This document shows positions 7,518 through 15,014 of a stretch of 17,785 nt of DNA, in pieces. The notes beneath the pieces were generated by a model that saw only the letters and a list, made by a program, of their open reading frames with translations, was not told where the DNA came from and ran no database searches. Within the stretch, counting starts at the first letter, position 1, and each line of letters starts with the position of its first letter. Made by a program: the position numbers and the translations under genes. The stretch lies in assembly GCA_964446585.1 (NCBI GenBank), contig CAYUPI010000086.1:1-17785 (forward strand), written 5' to 3'. The DNA comes from CAYUPI01 sp964446585. Its GTDB lineage: Bacteria > Verrucomicrobiota > Verrucomicrobiia > Limisphaerales > UBA8199.

Positions 7518-8158
7518 TTCAAATAATCCGACAAGTACGCTTGCATTTGCTGACGGGCATAAAAAAGCCGGGACCGCACCGTCCCGATATTGCAGTCCAT
7601 AATTCTTGCGATTTCCTCATGCGACAAACCCTGCACATCATGCAATGTGACTACTAATCTATGGGGTTCTGACAACCGCTGGAGAGCGGTGTTCAATTTT
7701 TCCTGCAGCTCAGCCAGGCCGGCTTCCCGTCTCGGGGTCTTGTCGGAAATCAGCGAAACCAGGTCGGGATCGTGCTCGGCGTTGAGATCGAGATCGTCCA
7801 GACTCATCTGTCTCTTGTTCTTGCGCTGTTTGAGGAAGTTGATGGTTTTGTTGACGGCGATGCGGTAAAGCCAGGTGTAAAAGCTGGAACCGCCCTTAAA
7901 CGATTTGAGAGCGTGAAAGCCTTTGATGAACGCTTCCTGGGCGAGGTCATTCGCATCCTCATGATTGGCCGTCATGTGATAGATTGTGGCATAGATGCGT
8001 TCCTGATAACGGCGGACCAGTTCGTCGTAGGCAGTGAGGTCACCGCGGCGAGCGCGCCGAACCAACTCGGCTTCCTCGAGCGGCTCGGGAGCGGGAGTTG
8101 GCAAGATCTCACCCGATGGCTTGGGAGCCTTGCGAATCAATGGTTCAGCCATAACCAT
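7514..8158 (-). CDS. ECF-type RNA polymerase sigma factor (RpoE-like)
   Basis: Sigma-70 region 2 includes the conserved core segment HEDANDLAQEAFIKGFHALKS and the FYTWLYRIAVNKTINFLK stretch for -10 recognition and melting. Region 4 (RLVVTLHDVQGLSHEEIARIM followed by IGTVRSRLFYARQQM) is the -35-binding helix-turn-helix. Regions 1.2 and 3 are missing, which defines the ECF class. A proline-rich N-terminal extension of roughly 25 residues precedes region 2. Possible starts are GTG 8167 (directly after the upstream stop), ATG 8158 and ATG 8152; ATG 8158 is chosen, without a clear Shine-Dalgarno sequence. The gene follows the prenyl synthase gene directly and overlaps the candidate anti-sigma gene by 4 bases, so all three are probably co-transcribed. 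Confidence 0.95.
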   Translation of the reverse strand: MVMAEPLIRKAPKPSGEILPTPAPEPLEEAELVRRARRGDLTAYDELVRRYQERIYATIYHMTANHEDANDLAQEAFIKGFHALKSFKGGSSFYTWLYRIAVNKTINFLKQRKNKRQMSLDDLDLNAEHDPDLVSLISDKTPRREAGLAELQEKLNTALQRLSEPHRLVVTLHDVQGLSHEEIARIMDCNIGTVRSRLFYARQQMQAYLSDYLK

Positions 8159-8167
8159 AGGCAGCAC

Positions 8168-9220
8168 TCAAGCACAAACCCCGAGCGCCTCCGTTTGGCG
8201 AGCCAGGTATTCGGTTAATCCAAACAAACCAGCCGCGCCCTCGGACGCCGGCAAGCCGCGCAGCCAGCGGCGACCATGTTCGAGATACTGGTGGATGGTT
8301 TGCAGTGAAGCATTGAGCGTCTCGTACTGCGCGAGCAATTTCCGGAGTCGCTGGATGGAGCCGGGCTGCCAATCCTGGACCAAATCCTGGATTCGCACGC
8401 GGTCGGGTTCGTCTGCGCGTTCCCAGAGCAGCAACACCGGCAATGTCAGTTTGCCCTTGGCGAGGTCCGTGCCTAGCGACTTGCCGGCAGCGGCTTCGGA
8501 ACCAAACAAATCCACGCAATCATCGAAAAGTTGATATGCGGTGCCGAAGGCCAGACCGAACCGCCGAAGCGTTTGACGCGTCTCGTCGGGAGTGCCGCTC
8601 AAACAGCCGCTGAGTTCGGACGACAGAGCGAAGAGCTCCGCCGTTTTCATCTCCAGCGCTTTGAAATATTGCTTTCGACTCAATTCGAAGTCGCGCCGAT
8701 GCTGGAGCTGAAGGATTTCGCCCGCGCAGACCGTGTTCGTGGCCATGGCGACGGCGCGGCAAATTTCCGGGGTGGGAAAACTGGCGGCCAGCTTCAGCGC
8801 CTGGGCAAAAAGGCAATCACCGAACAAAACCGCGATTTCATTGCCCCAGTTCGCGGCCAAGGTCAGCCGGCGCCGCCGGATTTCGGCCTCATCCATGACG
8901 TCGTCGTGGACCAGCGTGGCCAAATGCACCATTTCGATGATCACCGCCACGGTGACATGCGAGTCGGTGAGATTTCCCAGGGCATTGGCGCTCAGAGCAA
9001 CCAGGGCCGGCCGCAGGTGTTTGCCCTGGCCATTGAGGGCATAATCCGCATAAGGCACAATCGCCGGGTCGAAGGCATCCACCTGCTCGGCCAGCCGTTG
9101 ATTGACGGCATGAAGAAACGGCTCAACCGGTTCGATGATATTTTTCCAGGAATCAGCCGGCTCGGCGGTGACGATGTCGCTGGCGGGCACCGCCACAACT
9201 TTGGAATCAGCCGCTAACAT
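8168..9220 (-). CDS. Trans-polyprenyl diphosphate synthase (probably long-chain, quinone side chain)
   Basis: The 350-residue product has the family motifs in order: GKHLRP (66-71), first aspartate-rich motif DDVMD (106-110) followed by EAEIRRR, and second motif DDCVD (233-237). The enzyme condenses isopentenyl diphosphate onto an allylic diphosphate. The residues just before the first DDxxD are ATLVH, with alanine and threonine at the chain-length-controlling positions, as in E. coli IspB (ATLLH). This favours a long product such as the side chain of menaquinone, rather than geranylgeranyl diphosphate; it is an inference. There is an N-terminal extension of about 25 residues. The stop codon directly precedes a possible GTG start of the ECF sigma gene. 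In the 62 bases upstream, a short GC hairpin (ACGGG/CCCGT) without a T-run is visible. Confidence 0.92.
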   Translation of the reverse strand: MLAADSKVVAVPASDIVTAEPADSWKNIIEPVEPFLHAVNQRLAEQVDAFDPAIVPYADYALNGQGKHLRPALVALSANALGNLTDSHVTVAVIIEMVHLATLVHDDVMDEAEIRRRRLTLAANWGNEIAVLFGDCLFAQALKLAASFPTPEICRAVAMATNTVCAGEILQLQHRRDFELSRKQYFKALEMKTAELFALSSELSGCLSGTPDETRQTLRRFGLAFGTAYQLFDDCVDLFGSEAAAGKSLGTDLAKGKLTLPVLLLWERADEPDRVRIQDLVQDWQPGSIQRLRKLLAQYETLNASLQTIHQYLEHGRRWLRGLPASEGAAGLFGLTEYLARQTEALGVCA

Positions 9221-9282
9221 GCGCGAAGAAATCTACGGGCGGCCTCCCGTCAAGTCAAACTACTTCGATGATACGCGCCATC

Positions 9283-10275
9283 TCAGCGGTCGCTCGTGGA
9301 GGTCGCTGCCCGCTGACGCAGTTTGTCCAGGCCGACGGCGATGATGATGACGACGCCAATAATGATCTCCTGCATGTAAGTGGGCCAGCCCATCTGATTG
9401 GAGCCGTTGCGCAAGACGGCCATGATCAGCGCGCCAATGATCGAACCCAGGATGCTGCCGCTGCCGCCGCTCAGGCTGGCACCGCCGATCACTACCGCCG
9501 CGATGATGTCCAACTCCAGGCCGATCGCCACAGTTGGATCGCCTTGCGTCAGCCGCGAAAGCTGCATTAAGCCCGAGATGCCGACGCAAACCCCGGCGAG
9601 CGCGTAGATGACCACTTTCTGGAGTCGGACACGAATTCCGCTCAAGCGCGCCGCTTCTTCATTCGCGCCGATGGCGAAAATATAACGGCCAAACACTGTC
9701 TGGCGCATGATTATGCTCATGGCCAGGGCCAGGACCAGAGCGATCCAAACTCCCAACGGAAGCGGGAACAGATGTGCAGGCTCTCTCGGCTCCATGATAT
9801 TGTTAATCGCCGTTTCAGGCGGATTGACCGTTTGACTGTCGGCCAGCCACTTGGCGGTTCCCCGCCCGATACCCATCATGCCGAGGGTGACAATGAACGG
9901 CATCATCCGCAGTCCGCCGATAGCCAGCCCGTTGAGCAGGCCGACGAACCCACCGACGGCGATCGTGAGCAAGGCCGCAGTGAAAACGGAACAGCCTTTG
10001 ACCAATGCCGTCGCGCCGACAACGCTGGTGAGCGCCACAATCGAACCCATGCTCAAATCGATGCCTCCGCTGACAATGATGATAGTCATGCCCAACGCGC
10101 CGATGGCCACTATGACTGTCTGCGCAAATATGATCTTGAAATTCGCCCCTGTGAGAAAAACCGGCCGGACCGTCGGACTAAGGCAGAACAGGCCGATGAC
10201 CAGAGCTAGACCTAAGAAGGGGCCGAGCAAGTTGAAGAGGCGCCGTGTCACTGAGGACTGGTTTGGCGAGGACAT
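9283..10275 (-). CDS. RbsC-like ABC sugar-type transporter permease
   Basis: The 330-residue product is almost entirely hydrophobic with about eight to ten membrane helices and belongs to the ribose/xylose/galactose permease family (BPD_transp_2). Diagnostic segments are SGGIDLSMGS (69-78) and the cytoplasmic coupling loop GANEEAARLSGIRV that contacts the ATPase. It would form the inner-membrane channel for a substrate delivered by the binding protein encoded upstream (10466-11452). The start at 10275 is supported by GAGG seven bases upstream, and this ribosome binding site is enclosed in a palindrome (separate entry). No ATPase gene (RbsA type, about 500 residues) is found on either side, so the ATPase must be encoded elsewhere. 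The substrate is not determined. Confidence 0.94.
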   Translation of the reverse strand: MSSPNQSSVTRRLFNLLGPFLGLALVIGLFCLSPTVRPVFLTGANFKIIFAQTVIVAIGALGMTIIIVSGGIDLSMGSIVALTSVVGATALVKGCSVFTAALLTIAVGGFVGLLNGLAIGGLRMMPFIVTLGMMGIGRGTAKWLADSQTVNPPETAINNIMEPREPAHLFPLPLGVWIALVLALAMSIIMRQTVFGRYIFAIGANEEAARLSGIRVRLQKVVIYALAGVCVGISGLMQLSRLTQGDPTVAIGLELDIIAAVVIGGASLSGGSGSILGSIIGALIMAVLRNGSNQMGWPTYMQEIIIGVVIIIAVGLDKLRQRAATSTSDR

Positions 10276-10281
10276 GCCATT

Positions 10282-10295
10282 GCCTCAACTGAGGC
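10282..10295 (-). promoter_or_regulatory. Palindrome covering the permease ribosome binding site
   Basis: GCCTCA and TGAGGC form a perfect 6-bp inverted repeat with a 2-base centre. In the minus-strand transcript the GAGG Shine-Dalgarno sequence is in the stem, seven bases before the permease ATG. A loop of two is tight, so a hairpin would probably open one pair at the tip. It could limit translation initiation of the permease. Confidence 0.5.
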
Positions 10296-10328
10296 GAGTC
10301 GCGGGAGCGGTGTGGGCCCAACTAAGCC

Positions 10329-10454
10329 CCAAGCTCCAAGCTCCAGAGAAAAATCAAACATCAGATTCCAAAACACCAACCGCACATTCCCGGCGCGATA
10401 ACTTGGAGCTTGGAACTTGATGTTTCTCTGGATCTTGGAGCTTGGTGCTTGGAT
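10329..10454. repeat. Intergenic long stem-loop built of CTTGGAG-type heptamers
   Basis: CCAAGCTCCAAG (329-340, add 10000) pairs 12 of 12 with 434-445, and TCCAGAGAAA (342-351) pairs 10 of 10 with 423-432, with one mismatch between: a 22-of-23 bp stem. CATCA (10359-10363) and TGATG (10418-10422) extend it after a bulge. Period-7 units are visible: CTTGGAG, CTTGGAA, CTTGATG at 10402-10422 and CTTGGAG, CTTGGTG, CTTGGAT at 10434-10454. It lies between the binding-protein and permease genes. A stem here could protect the 3' end of the binding-protein message, as known for other binding-protein operons. Confidence 0.8.
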
Positions 10455-10465
10455 CCTTCTTTCGC

Positions 10466-11452
10466 TCACTTCAAATACTTGTCAATGGGTGGATAAAGCA
10501 GCTCCTTCATCTGCGGTTGGTCCATGTTTTCCCGCGTAATCAGCGAAACACCCGTGTCAATTCGTTTCTCGACTTTCTCGCCGCGCAGGTGTTTCACCGC
10601 AGTGACCACTCCCAGGTAACCCATCAGCAGCGGGTTCTGCACCACCAGCGCCTGCACGTCACCGTTCTTGAGATCCAACACCGACTGCGAGCCCGAATCG
10701 AACCCGATCATCTTGACCTTTCCACCGGCGAGGCCGAGATCACGCAGGGCTTTGGTCATGGCAATGGTCGGCGGTTCGCACGGGCAAAAGACTCCCTGCA
10801 CCTCGCGGCCGAATCGGTTGAGTACATTCTGCGAGGCCTGGTAAGCCAGCTCGCGCGTGGCGCCTGCGTGTTGGTCCGAGGAAATAATTTTAATCCCGGG
10901 ATAATTGGCCTTCAGAGCGTCGAGGAAACCCGCCTCGCGCGCTTCGGTACTCGCCGAGCCGACGGCATACCTCAAGAGGATGACGTTTCCTTTGCCGTCC
11001 AGCCGCCGCCCCATTTCCTCACCCGCCAGCCTGCCTCCTTTGTAGTTGTCAGTCGCGACGAAACTGACGTAATCGTCCGACTTGAGGCCCGAGTCCATGA
11101 TGACGACAGGGACCTTGGCCTCCATGGCGCGATGCACGGGCCGGACAAGGGCTTGGGAATCGAGCGGCGCCAGCACAATCGCGCTGACATGGCGAGTCGT
11201 AAAGTTTTCGACAACCTGGAGCTGTTGTTCGCGATCGTCTTCGCGCAGCGGTCCTTTCCAAATTATTTCCACTTTGCATCCCTGGCCGTTGAGCTCCTGT
11301 TGCGCCTTGACCGCGCCAGCGTTGATGGCTTTCCAGAATTCGTGCGTGGTGCCTTTGGGAATGACCGCGATGGTGTAAGAAGGCCCCGCCATGGCGCTGC
11401 ACCCTGCCCAAATCCCAAGCAAGACAAAAAGTAGGTGAGCAAGTCTTCGCAT
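10466..11452 (-). CDS. Periplasmic sugar-type substrate-binding protein of an ABC transporter
   Basis: The 328-residue product has an N-terminal signal peptide (about 1-22). A WAGC sequence around C18 resembles a lipobox but has Trp at -3, so a lipid anchor is uncertain. The mature part is a Peripla_BP_4 (RbsB-like) fold: the first strand IAVIPKGTTHEFWKAINAG, the ITERxx-like region VVIMDSGLKSDDYVSFVATDNYKGGRLAGEEM, and MIGFDSGSQSVLDLKNGDVQALVVQNP near the C-terminus are characteristic. It binds a small sugar-like ligand and delivers it to the RbsC-like permease encoded 190 bases downstream. The two genes are separated by a strong stem-loop. The start at 11452 lacks a clear Shine-Dalgarno sequence. 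The gene is divergent from the gspF operon. Confidence 0.93.
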   Translation of the reverse strand: MRRLAHLLFVLLGIWAGCSAMAGPSYTIAVIPKGTTHEFWKAINAGAVKAQQELNGQGCKVEIIWKGPLREDDREQQLQVVENFTTRHVSAIVLAPLDSQALVRPVHRAMEAKVPVVIMDSGLKSDDYVSFVATDNYKGGRLAGEEMGRRLDGKGNVILLRYAVGSASTEAREAGFLDALKANYPGIKIISSDQHAGATRELAYQASQNVLNRFGREVQGVFCPCEPPTIAMTKALRDLGLAGGKVKMIGFDSGSQSVLDLKNGDVQALVVQNPLLMGYLGVVTAVKHLRGEKVEKRIDTGVSLITRENMDQPQMKELLYPPIDKYLK

Positions 11453-11518
11453 AGGGAAATGCTAGGTGAGGAGAGACGCGGATTCAATGCTTTTGGATGA
11501 ACGTGAGTGCGAGATTGA

Positions 11519-11539
11519 ACTGACGAATGACGAAGGGCG
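11519..11539. repeat. Short period-7 repeat (three xxGACGA-type units)
   Basis: CTGACGA, ATGACGA and AGGGCGA follow one another with a 7-base period in the region between the binding-protein gene and gspF. The unit resembles the AATGAC family at 3089-3236. No inverted partner arm was found nearby, so this may be a remnant. Confidence 0.4.
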
Positions 11540-11602
11540 AAAGAAATTTGAATTCCGAACCCCGAAAGCAGGCCCAAGAACCGCCGCAAAGAAATTTGCC
11601 GC

Positions 11603-11630
11603 TTGGAAAGCAGCAACTTTCGGCTAGATT
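11603..11630 (+). promoter_or_regulatory. Candidate sigma-70-type promoter of the gspF-K operon
   Basis: TTGGAA (11603-11608) and TAGATT (11625-11630) are separated by 16 bases, which fits a housekeeping promoter with a start point near 11637 and a 5' UTR of about 23 bases before the gspF ATG. It is a match by eye only. Confidence 0.35.
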
Positions 11631-11659
11631 TTGTGTTCAAGAGACAGCAGCTCGGGATT

Positions 11660-12934
11660 ATGGCACAGTTTTCTTACAAAGCGCGCCGGCGCACTGGTGA
11701 GGTCGTCGAAGGCATGCTCGAGGTAGCCGACCGTTCGGCGGCATTAATCCAGATCGAGCGCCTGGGTTTGTTTCCGGTTGCGGTGGACGCGGCCAAAGGC
11801 GGCGCGGTGGCGGCCGGTGAGCGCGGTTCGAGTCGCAAAGGCGAATGGCAAGCGCTGCTGCCGCGGGCACTGCGGGCTGCCTTGACAAAAAAGCGAAAGC
11901 CCAAGCTTCAGGAGCTGGCCACGTTCACTCAGCAATTGGCCAACTTGCTGCATTCAGGCATGCCTTTGACGGTTGCCCTCAACAGCATGACTCATCTCGA
12001 GTCCAAAGGAATTGCGGCGGACGTCAGCAAGGAGTTGCGCCAGGATGTCATGGAGGGCCGCAGTCTTTCGGACGCGATGTCCAAGCAACCGCGCATTTTC
12101 TCGGACCTTTACGTGAATATGGTGCGGGCGGGTGAGTCCAGCGGCGCGCTGGTGGAGGTCTTGCGGCGCATGGCCGACCATTTCGAGCGCTTTGCCCAGG
12201 TGCAGGCCAAGTTCACCTCGGCCCTGATCTATCCGGCGTTTGTGGCGCTAGTGGGTGTGTGCATCGTCTTCTTTTTCATGACCTACATGTTGCCCAAATT
12301 TATGAGCATTTTTCAGGGCATGAACGTGCAGTTACCGGTGTTGACTCAAATCCTGGTGAACATCAGTCATTTGTTTTCAGGCTACTGGTGGTTGATGCTG
12401 GGGATAGTTCTGGGAGTCGTGATCGGCTTCAAACGATTCCAGGCCTCCGCCGACGGCCAGCGCAAGATCGATCATTGGAAGATGAACGCCCCCGTCTTCG
12501 GCAAAGTGATCAAACTGAATCTGTTCGGCCAGTTCGCGCGCACGCTTTCTACGCTGCTGGAAAACGGCGTGCCGGTGCTGACGGCGCTCAAGATTACCGA
12601 GCAAATCATCCCCAACAGCATCCTGAAGGAGGCCATCGCCAAAACGCGGGAAGAGGTCACCGACGGCAAAACCATCGCGCAGCCGCTGGCCCACAGCAAA
12701 GTTTTTCCGCAACTGATGGTTGACCTGGTGAAGATCGGCGAGGACACGGGAGACGTGCCGGGCGCGCTGAAAAACGTCGCCGACACTTACGAAAACGAGT
12801 TGGCTATCGCGTTGCGTGTGGTGACGAACATGATCGAGCCGGTGATGATCATGATTATGGCTGCCGGAGTGGGCTTTCTTCTGCTGAGCGTGCTGTCGGC
12901 CATGTTCGCGATAACCGCCAACATCGCGCGCTGA
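11660..12934 (+). CDS. gspF: Type II secretion / type IV pilus inner-membrane platform protein GspF
   Basis: From the ATG at 11660 the product is 424 residues, close to the family length. It starts with the typical MAQFSYKARRRTGEVVEG segment. Two T2SSF domains follow: one around 85-210 (ELATFTQQLANLLHSGMPLTVAL ... GESSGALVEVLRRMADHFE) and one around 290-420 (LNLFGQFARTLSTLLENGVPVLTAL ... IGEDTGDVPGALKNVADTYE). Membrane helices are near 188-211, 241-260 and 392-416. GspF couples the GspE ATPase to pseudopilus assembly. An upstream in-frame ATG at 11603 lies inside the candidate promoter and is rejected. It is the first gene of an operon with gspH to gspK; the usual gspE neighbour is missing upstream. 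Its coding sequence contains none of the heptamer repeats that the next four genes carry. Confidence 0.94.
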   Translation: MAQFSYKARRRTGEVVEGMLEVADRSAALIQIERLGLFPVAVDAAKGGAVAAGERGSSRKGEWQALLPRALRAALTKKRKPKLQELATFTQQLANLLHSGMPLTVALNSMTHLESKGIAADVSKELRQDVMEGRSLSDAMSKQPRIFSDLYVNMVRAGESSGALVEVLRRMADHFERFAQVQAKFTSALIYPAFVALVGVCIVFFFMTYMLPKFMSIFQGMNVQLPVLTQILVNISHLFSGYWWLMLGIVLGVVIGFKRFQASADGQRKIDHWKMNAPVFGKVIKLNLFGQFARTLSTLLENGVPVLTALKITEQIIPNSILKEAIAKTREEVTDGKTIAQPLAHSKVFPQLMVDLVKIGEDTGDVPGALKNVADTYENELAIALRVVTNMIEPVMIMIMAAGVGFLLLSVLSAMFAITANIAR

Positions 12935-12937
12935 TGC

Positions 12938-13591
12938 ATGAGTCCAAAGTCTGAGAGAGTGGCGAGTGGCGAGTGGCGAGTGGCGAGGCGCAGATGTCGG
13001 GTGACTCGACACTCGACGCTCGACACTTGTCACGCGTCCGGTGCCTTCACTCTGCTGGAATTGATGATCGTCGTCGGCATCATGGGCATCGTCCTGAGTA
13101 TGGGCGTGCCGATTGTTTATCGAATGCGACACGAGGCGCCGTTGCGCAAAGGAGTGAAGGACGTCATCGAGGTGTGCAGTTACGCGCGCGCGTTGGCAAT
13201 CTTACAGGGCAAAGCCGTGTGCGTCGTTTTCCACCCCCGGGAATTGACATTTGCCGTCCAGGGCGGCGGCTCTCCTCGGCCGACTCGCGCAGGTGAGATG
13301 GACGAGGCGTCCTTTCAACCACCGCCTCCGCCCTCATCCAAATCGGGCACGTCGGGCAAGTTTTCTGAACCGGTATCGATCGAGATGCTCGACGTGGATC
13401 TGACCGAATACAAGGACGCCGAGGAGGTGAAAGTTTGGTTTTATCCCAACGGCGTATGCGATGAGTTGACTCTGATCTTGTTCGATCCCACTATGGAGCG
13501 CGATCCAAGACGGGCGATTTCCTGGGAAGTTACCACCGGCCTTGCCTCCGTCGAGACCGATCCGACCAAGCTTCTCACGAGCAGAAGATGA
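12938..13591 (+). CDS. gspH: GspH-like minor pseudopilin with a repeat-encoded leader
   Basis: The start at 12938 is 3 bases after the gspF stop. The 217-residue product has a prepilin signal, SGAFTLLELMIVVGIMGIVLSMGVPIVYRM, with cleavage most likely between A36 and F37 and glutamate at +5. This signal and the following GspH-like region (VKDVIEVCSYARALAILQGKAVCVVF) support assignment as a minor pseudopilin. The leader of about 36 residues is arginine-rich and encoded by GAGTGGC and ACTCGAC heptamers; usual leaders are 5-10 residues. No start codon lies between the repeats and the signal, so they must be translated. A Pro/Ser-rich insertion (about 110-145, with a run of five prolines) interrupts the globular domain. 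GspI starts in the overlap with its stop codon. Confidence 0.85.
   Translation: MSPKSERVASGEWRVARRRCRVTRHSTLDTCHASGAFTLLELMIVVGIMGIVLSMGVPIVYRMRHEAPLRKGVKDVIEVCSYARALAILQGKAVCVVFHPRELTFAVQGGGSPRPTRAGEMDEASFQPPPPPSSKSGTSGKFSEPVSIEMLDVDLTEYKDAEEVKVWFYPNGVCDELTLILFDPTMERDPRRAISWEVTTGLASVETDPTKLLTSRR
12957..13031 (+). repeat. Heptamer arrays inside the gspH leader (GAGTGGC x4, ACTCGAC-type x4)
   Basis: Four perfect GAGTGGC units run from 12957 to 12984. ACTCGAC, ACTCGAC, GCTCGAC and the diverged ACTTGTC follow at 13004-13031. ACTCGAC is, after rotation, the reverse complement of the GAGTGTC unit used in gspJ and gspK. The two arrays are partly complementary and could form an imperfect hairpin. 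Confidence 0.9.
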
Positions 13592-14076
13592 ATGCACGTC
13601 AGAGCGTAGAGCGCTGGAGCGTGGAGCGTAAGGACCGTGGCGCACCCTTCGTGCTACTTCCCTGTAACGCTCGGACGCTCCGATGCTCCCACGCTTCACA
13701 TTCACGTGCCTTTACCCTCATCGAAGTCATGATCGCGCTCGGCATCTTCTTCATGGCGGTGTTCACTATTTTGGCGCTGGTATCGAATATCCTGCGCAAT
13801 GCCCGGGGCTTGCAGCGTCCGCAAGTCGATGCCGGCCTGGCGGCGGCTCTTTACGTCAACACCAACCGGTTTACCGTGGGCAACGTCTCGGGTGAACTGG
13901 GCGATTCGCTTGCGGATTTTTCGTACGAAATCGCTACCGATGAGTTTGCCACCAATGGTTTATTGCAGGCGGATGTTGTCCTGACTCGACGCAGTAGCCG
14001 ACAGGCGCCGGATACGATCAGCATCCTCGTGTTCGATCCGAACTACCAATCCACCCCATTCAGCGGCCGGCGATGA
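13588..14076 (+). CDS. gspI: GspI-like minor pseudopilin with a long leader
   Basis: The ATG at 13588 overlaps the gspH stop (ATGA), which fixes the start upstream of a repeat-encoded leader of 41 residues. The prepilin signal is RAFTLIEVMIALGIFFMAVFTILALVSNILR (A41/F42 cleavage, glutamate at +5), with a hydrophobic helix of about 20 residues. The remaining 100 or so residues form a short globular domain; the total of 162 residues and the position between gspH and gspJ fit GspI. GspI, J and K form the tip of the pseudopilus. The leader is basic (RQSVERWSVERKDR) and has three cysteines. The C-terminal part is divergent enough that the letter assignment rests mainly on gene order. Confidence 0.8.
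   Translation: MNARQSVERWSVERKDRGAPFVLLPCNARTLRCSHASHSRAFTLIEVMIALGIFFMAVFTILALVSNILRNARGLQRPQVDAGLAAALYVNTNRFTVGNVSGELGDSLADFSYEIATDEFATNGLLQADVVLTRRSSRQAPDTISILVFDPNYQSTPFSGRR
13601..13697 (+). repeat. Inverted GGAGCGT / ACGCTCC repeats inside the gspI leader
   Basis: GAGCG recurs at 13602, 13609, 13617 and 13624 (spacing 7, 8, 7). ACGCTC or a close variant recurs at 13667, 13675, 13683 and 13691 (spacing 8). The second set is the reverse complement of the first, separated by about 40 bases. The period is less regular than in the neighbouring genes. Confidence 0.8.
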
Positions 14077-15014
14077 AAGTTCAAAGTCCCAACGAGTGTC
14101 GAGTGTCGGGTGTCGAGTGTCGGGTGTCGGACGCCGAGCGCAATCACGTTTCGCGTTTCAGGTTTCACGCATCACGCATCACGTATCACGGAACACGGAA
14201 CACGGAACACGCTTTCCCCTCGACCCTCGACCCTCGACCCTTCTCTCTCGCTTTCACCCTCATCGAAATCCTCATCGCCATCGGCATTCTCGGAATGGTG
14301 TTGGCGGCGATTTTTTCGAGTTGGACGGCGATCTTGCGGGCTTCGAAAGTAGGGTTGGATGCCGCCGCGGCCGTGCAACGCTCGCGGATTGTGATGCGGA
14401 CGATTGAAGATTCGCTGCTGTGCGCGCAGTCGTTTGGACTCAACCAGCGCTACTATGGGTTCGTGGCCAAGAACGGGAGCGACGGCTCGTTGAGCTTCGT
14501 TGCGCGATTGCCGGAATCCTTTCCCCGGAGCCGCAAGTTTGGCGATCTTCGCTTGAGACGGGTCACGTTCTCCGTCGAACCTGGCCCAGAGTCCAGCCAC
14601 CAATTGGTGCTGCGCCAGAACCCGTTGCTGATGGATTGGGACAAAGATGAAACCGAACATCCGCTGGTGCTGGCCAAATATGTCTCGGACTTTCAAATTG
14701 AGTTCTGGGATAACCGGGCGGGTGATTGGGTGGACGAATGGAAGCAGACCAATCAACTGCCGAAACTGGTAAAATTCTCGCTCAAGCTGGGCGATAACCC
14801 TCATGCATCACGGCAGGCGCTGCAGGAAATGGTCCGGATCGTCCAATTGCCGGCGACGGCGGTTGCGCCGGGATGGCAATTGCCGATGGGCGTTCCTGGC
14901 CGCCCGGTCCCCGGAACCGCGCCGCAGCCCGGAGTCAACCCGATCACAGGCCTTCCGGGTCAGGGCCAACCGCCCGGCTCGATTCCGACCCCTATCCCAA
15001 TTCGACCCCGATGA
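14073..15014 (+). CDS. gspJ: GspJ-like minor pseudopilin with a 60-residue repeat-encoded leader
   Basis: The ATG at 14073 overlaps the gspI stop (ATGA). The prepilin signal is LAFTLIEILIAIGILGMVLAAIFSSW, with probable cleavage between A60 and F61 and glutamate at +5. The 60-residue leader is almost wholly encoded by three heptamer arrays; downstream of residue 19 it contains no ATG, GTG or TTG, so it must be translated from the repeats or upstream of them. The globular part (about 85-255) includes AAAAVQRSRIVMRTIEDSLLCAQ and LKFSLKLGD-like segments compatible with GspJ. The C-terminal 45 residues or so form a Pro/Gly-rich tail (PGRPVPGTAPQPGVNP and on), unusual for the family. Length is 313 residues. 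GspK starts in the overlap with its stop. Confidence 0.83.
   Translation: MKVQSPNECRVSGVECRVSDAERNHVSRFRFHASRITYHGTRNTEHAFPSTLDPRPFSLAFTLIEILIAIGILGMVLAAIFSSWTAILRASKVGLDAAAAVQRSRIVMRTIEDSLLCAQSFGLNQRYYGFVAKNGSDGSLSFVARLPESFPRSRKFGDLRLRRVTFSVEPGPESSHQLVLRQNPLLMDWDKDETEHPLVLAKYVSDFQIEFWDNRAGDWVDEWKQTNQLPKLVKFSLKLGDNPHASRQALQEMVRIVQLPATAVAPGWQLPMGVPGRPVPGTAPQPGVNPITGLPGQGQPPGSIPTPIPIRPR
14094..14237 (+). repeat. Three consecutive heptamer arrays inside the gspJ leader
   Basis: Array A, 14094-14128: five units, GAGTGTC or GGGTGTC. Array B, 14144-14213: ten units in perfect period 7, drifting from TCACGTT through TCACGCA and TCACGGA to ACACGGA. Array C, 14217-14237: three perfect CCCTCGA units. 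C is the near reverse complement of A (six of seven positions per unit after rotation). In frame, array A encodes heptapeptides of the ECRVSSV type. Confidence 0.93.

Noticed and set aside
14873..15010. Longer N-terminus of GspK from an upstream ATG
   Set aside because: This part lies within the gspJ C-terminal coding sequence; the ATGA overlap at 15011 gives a normal coupled start.
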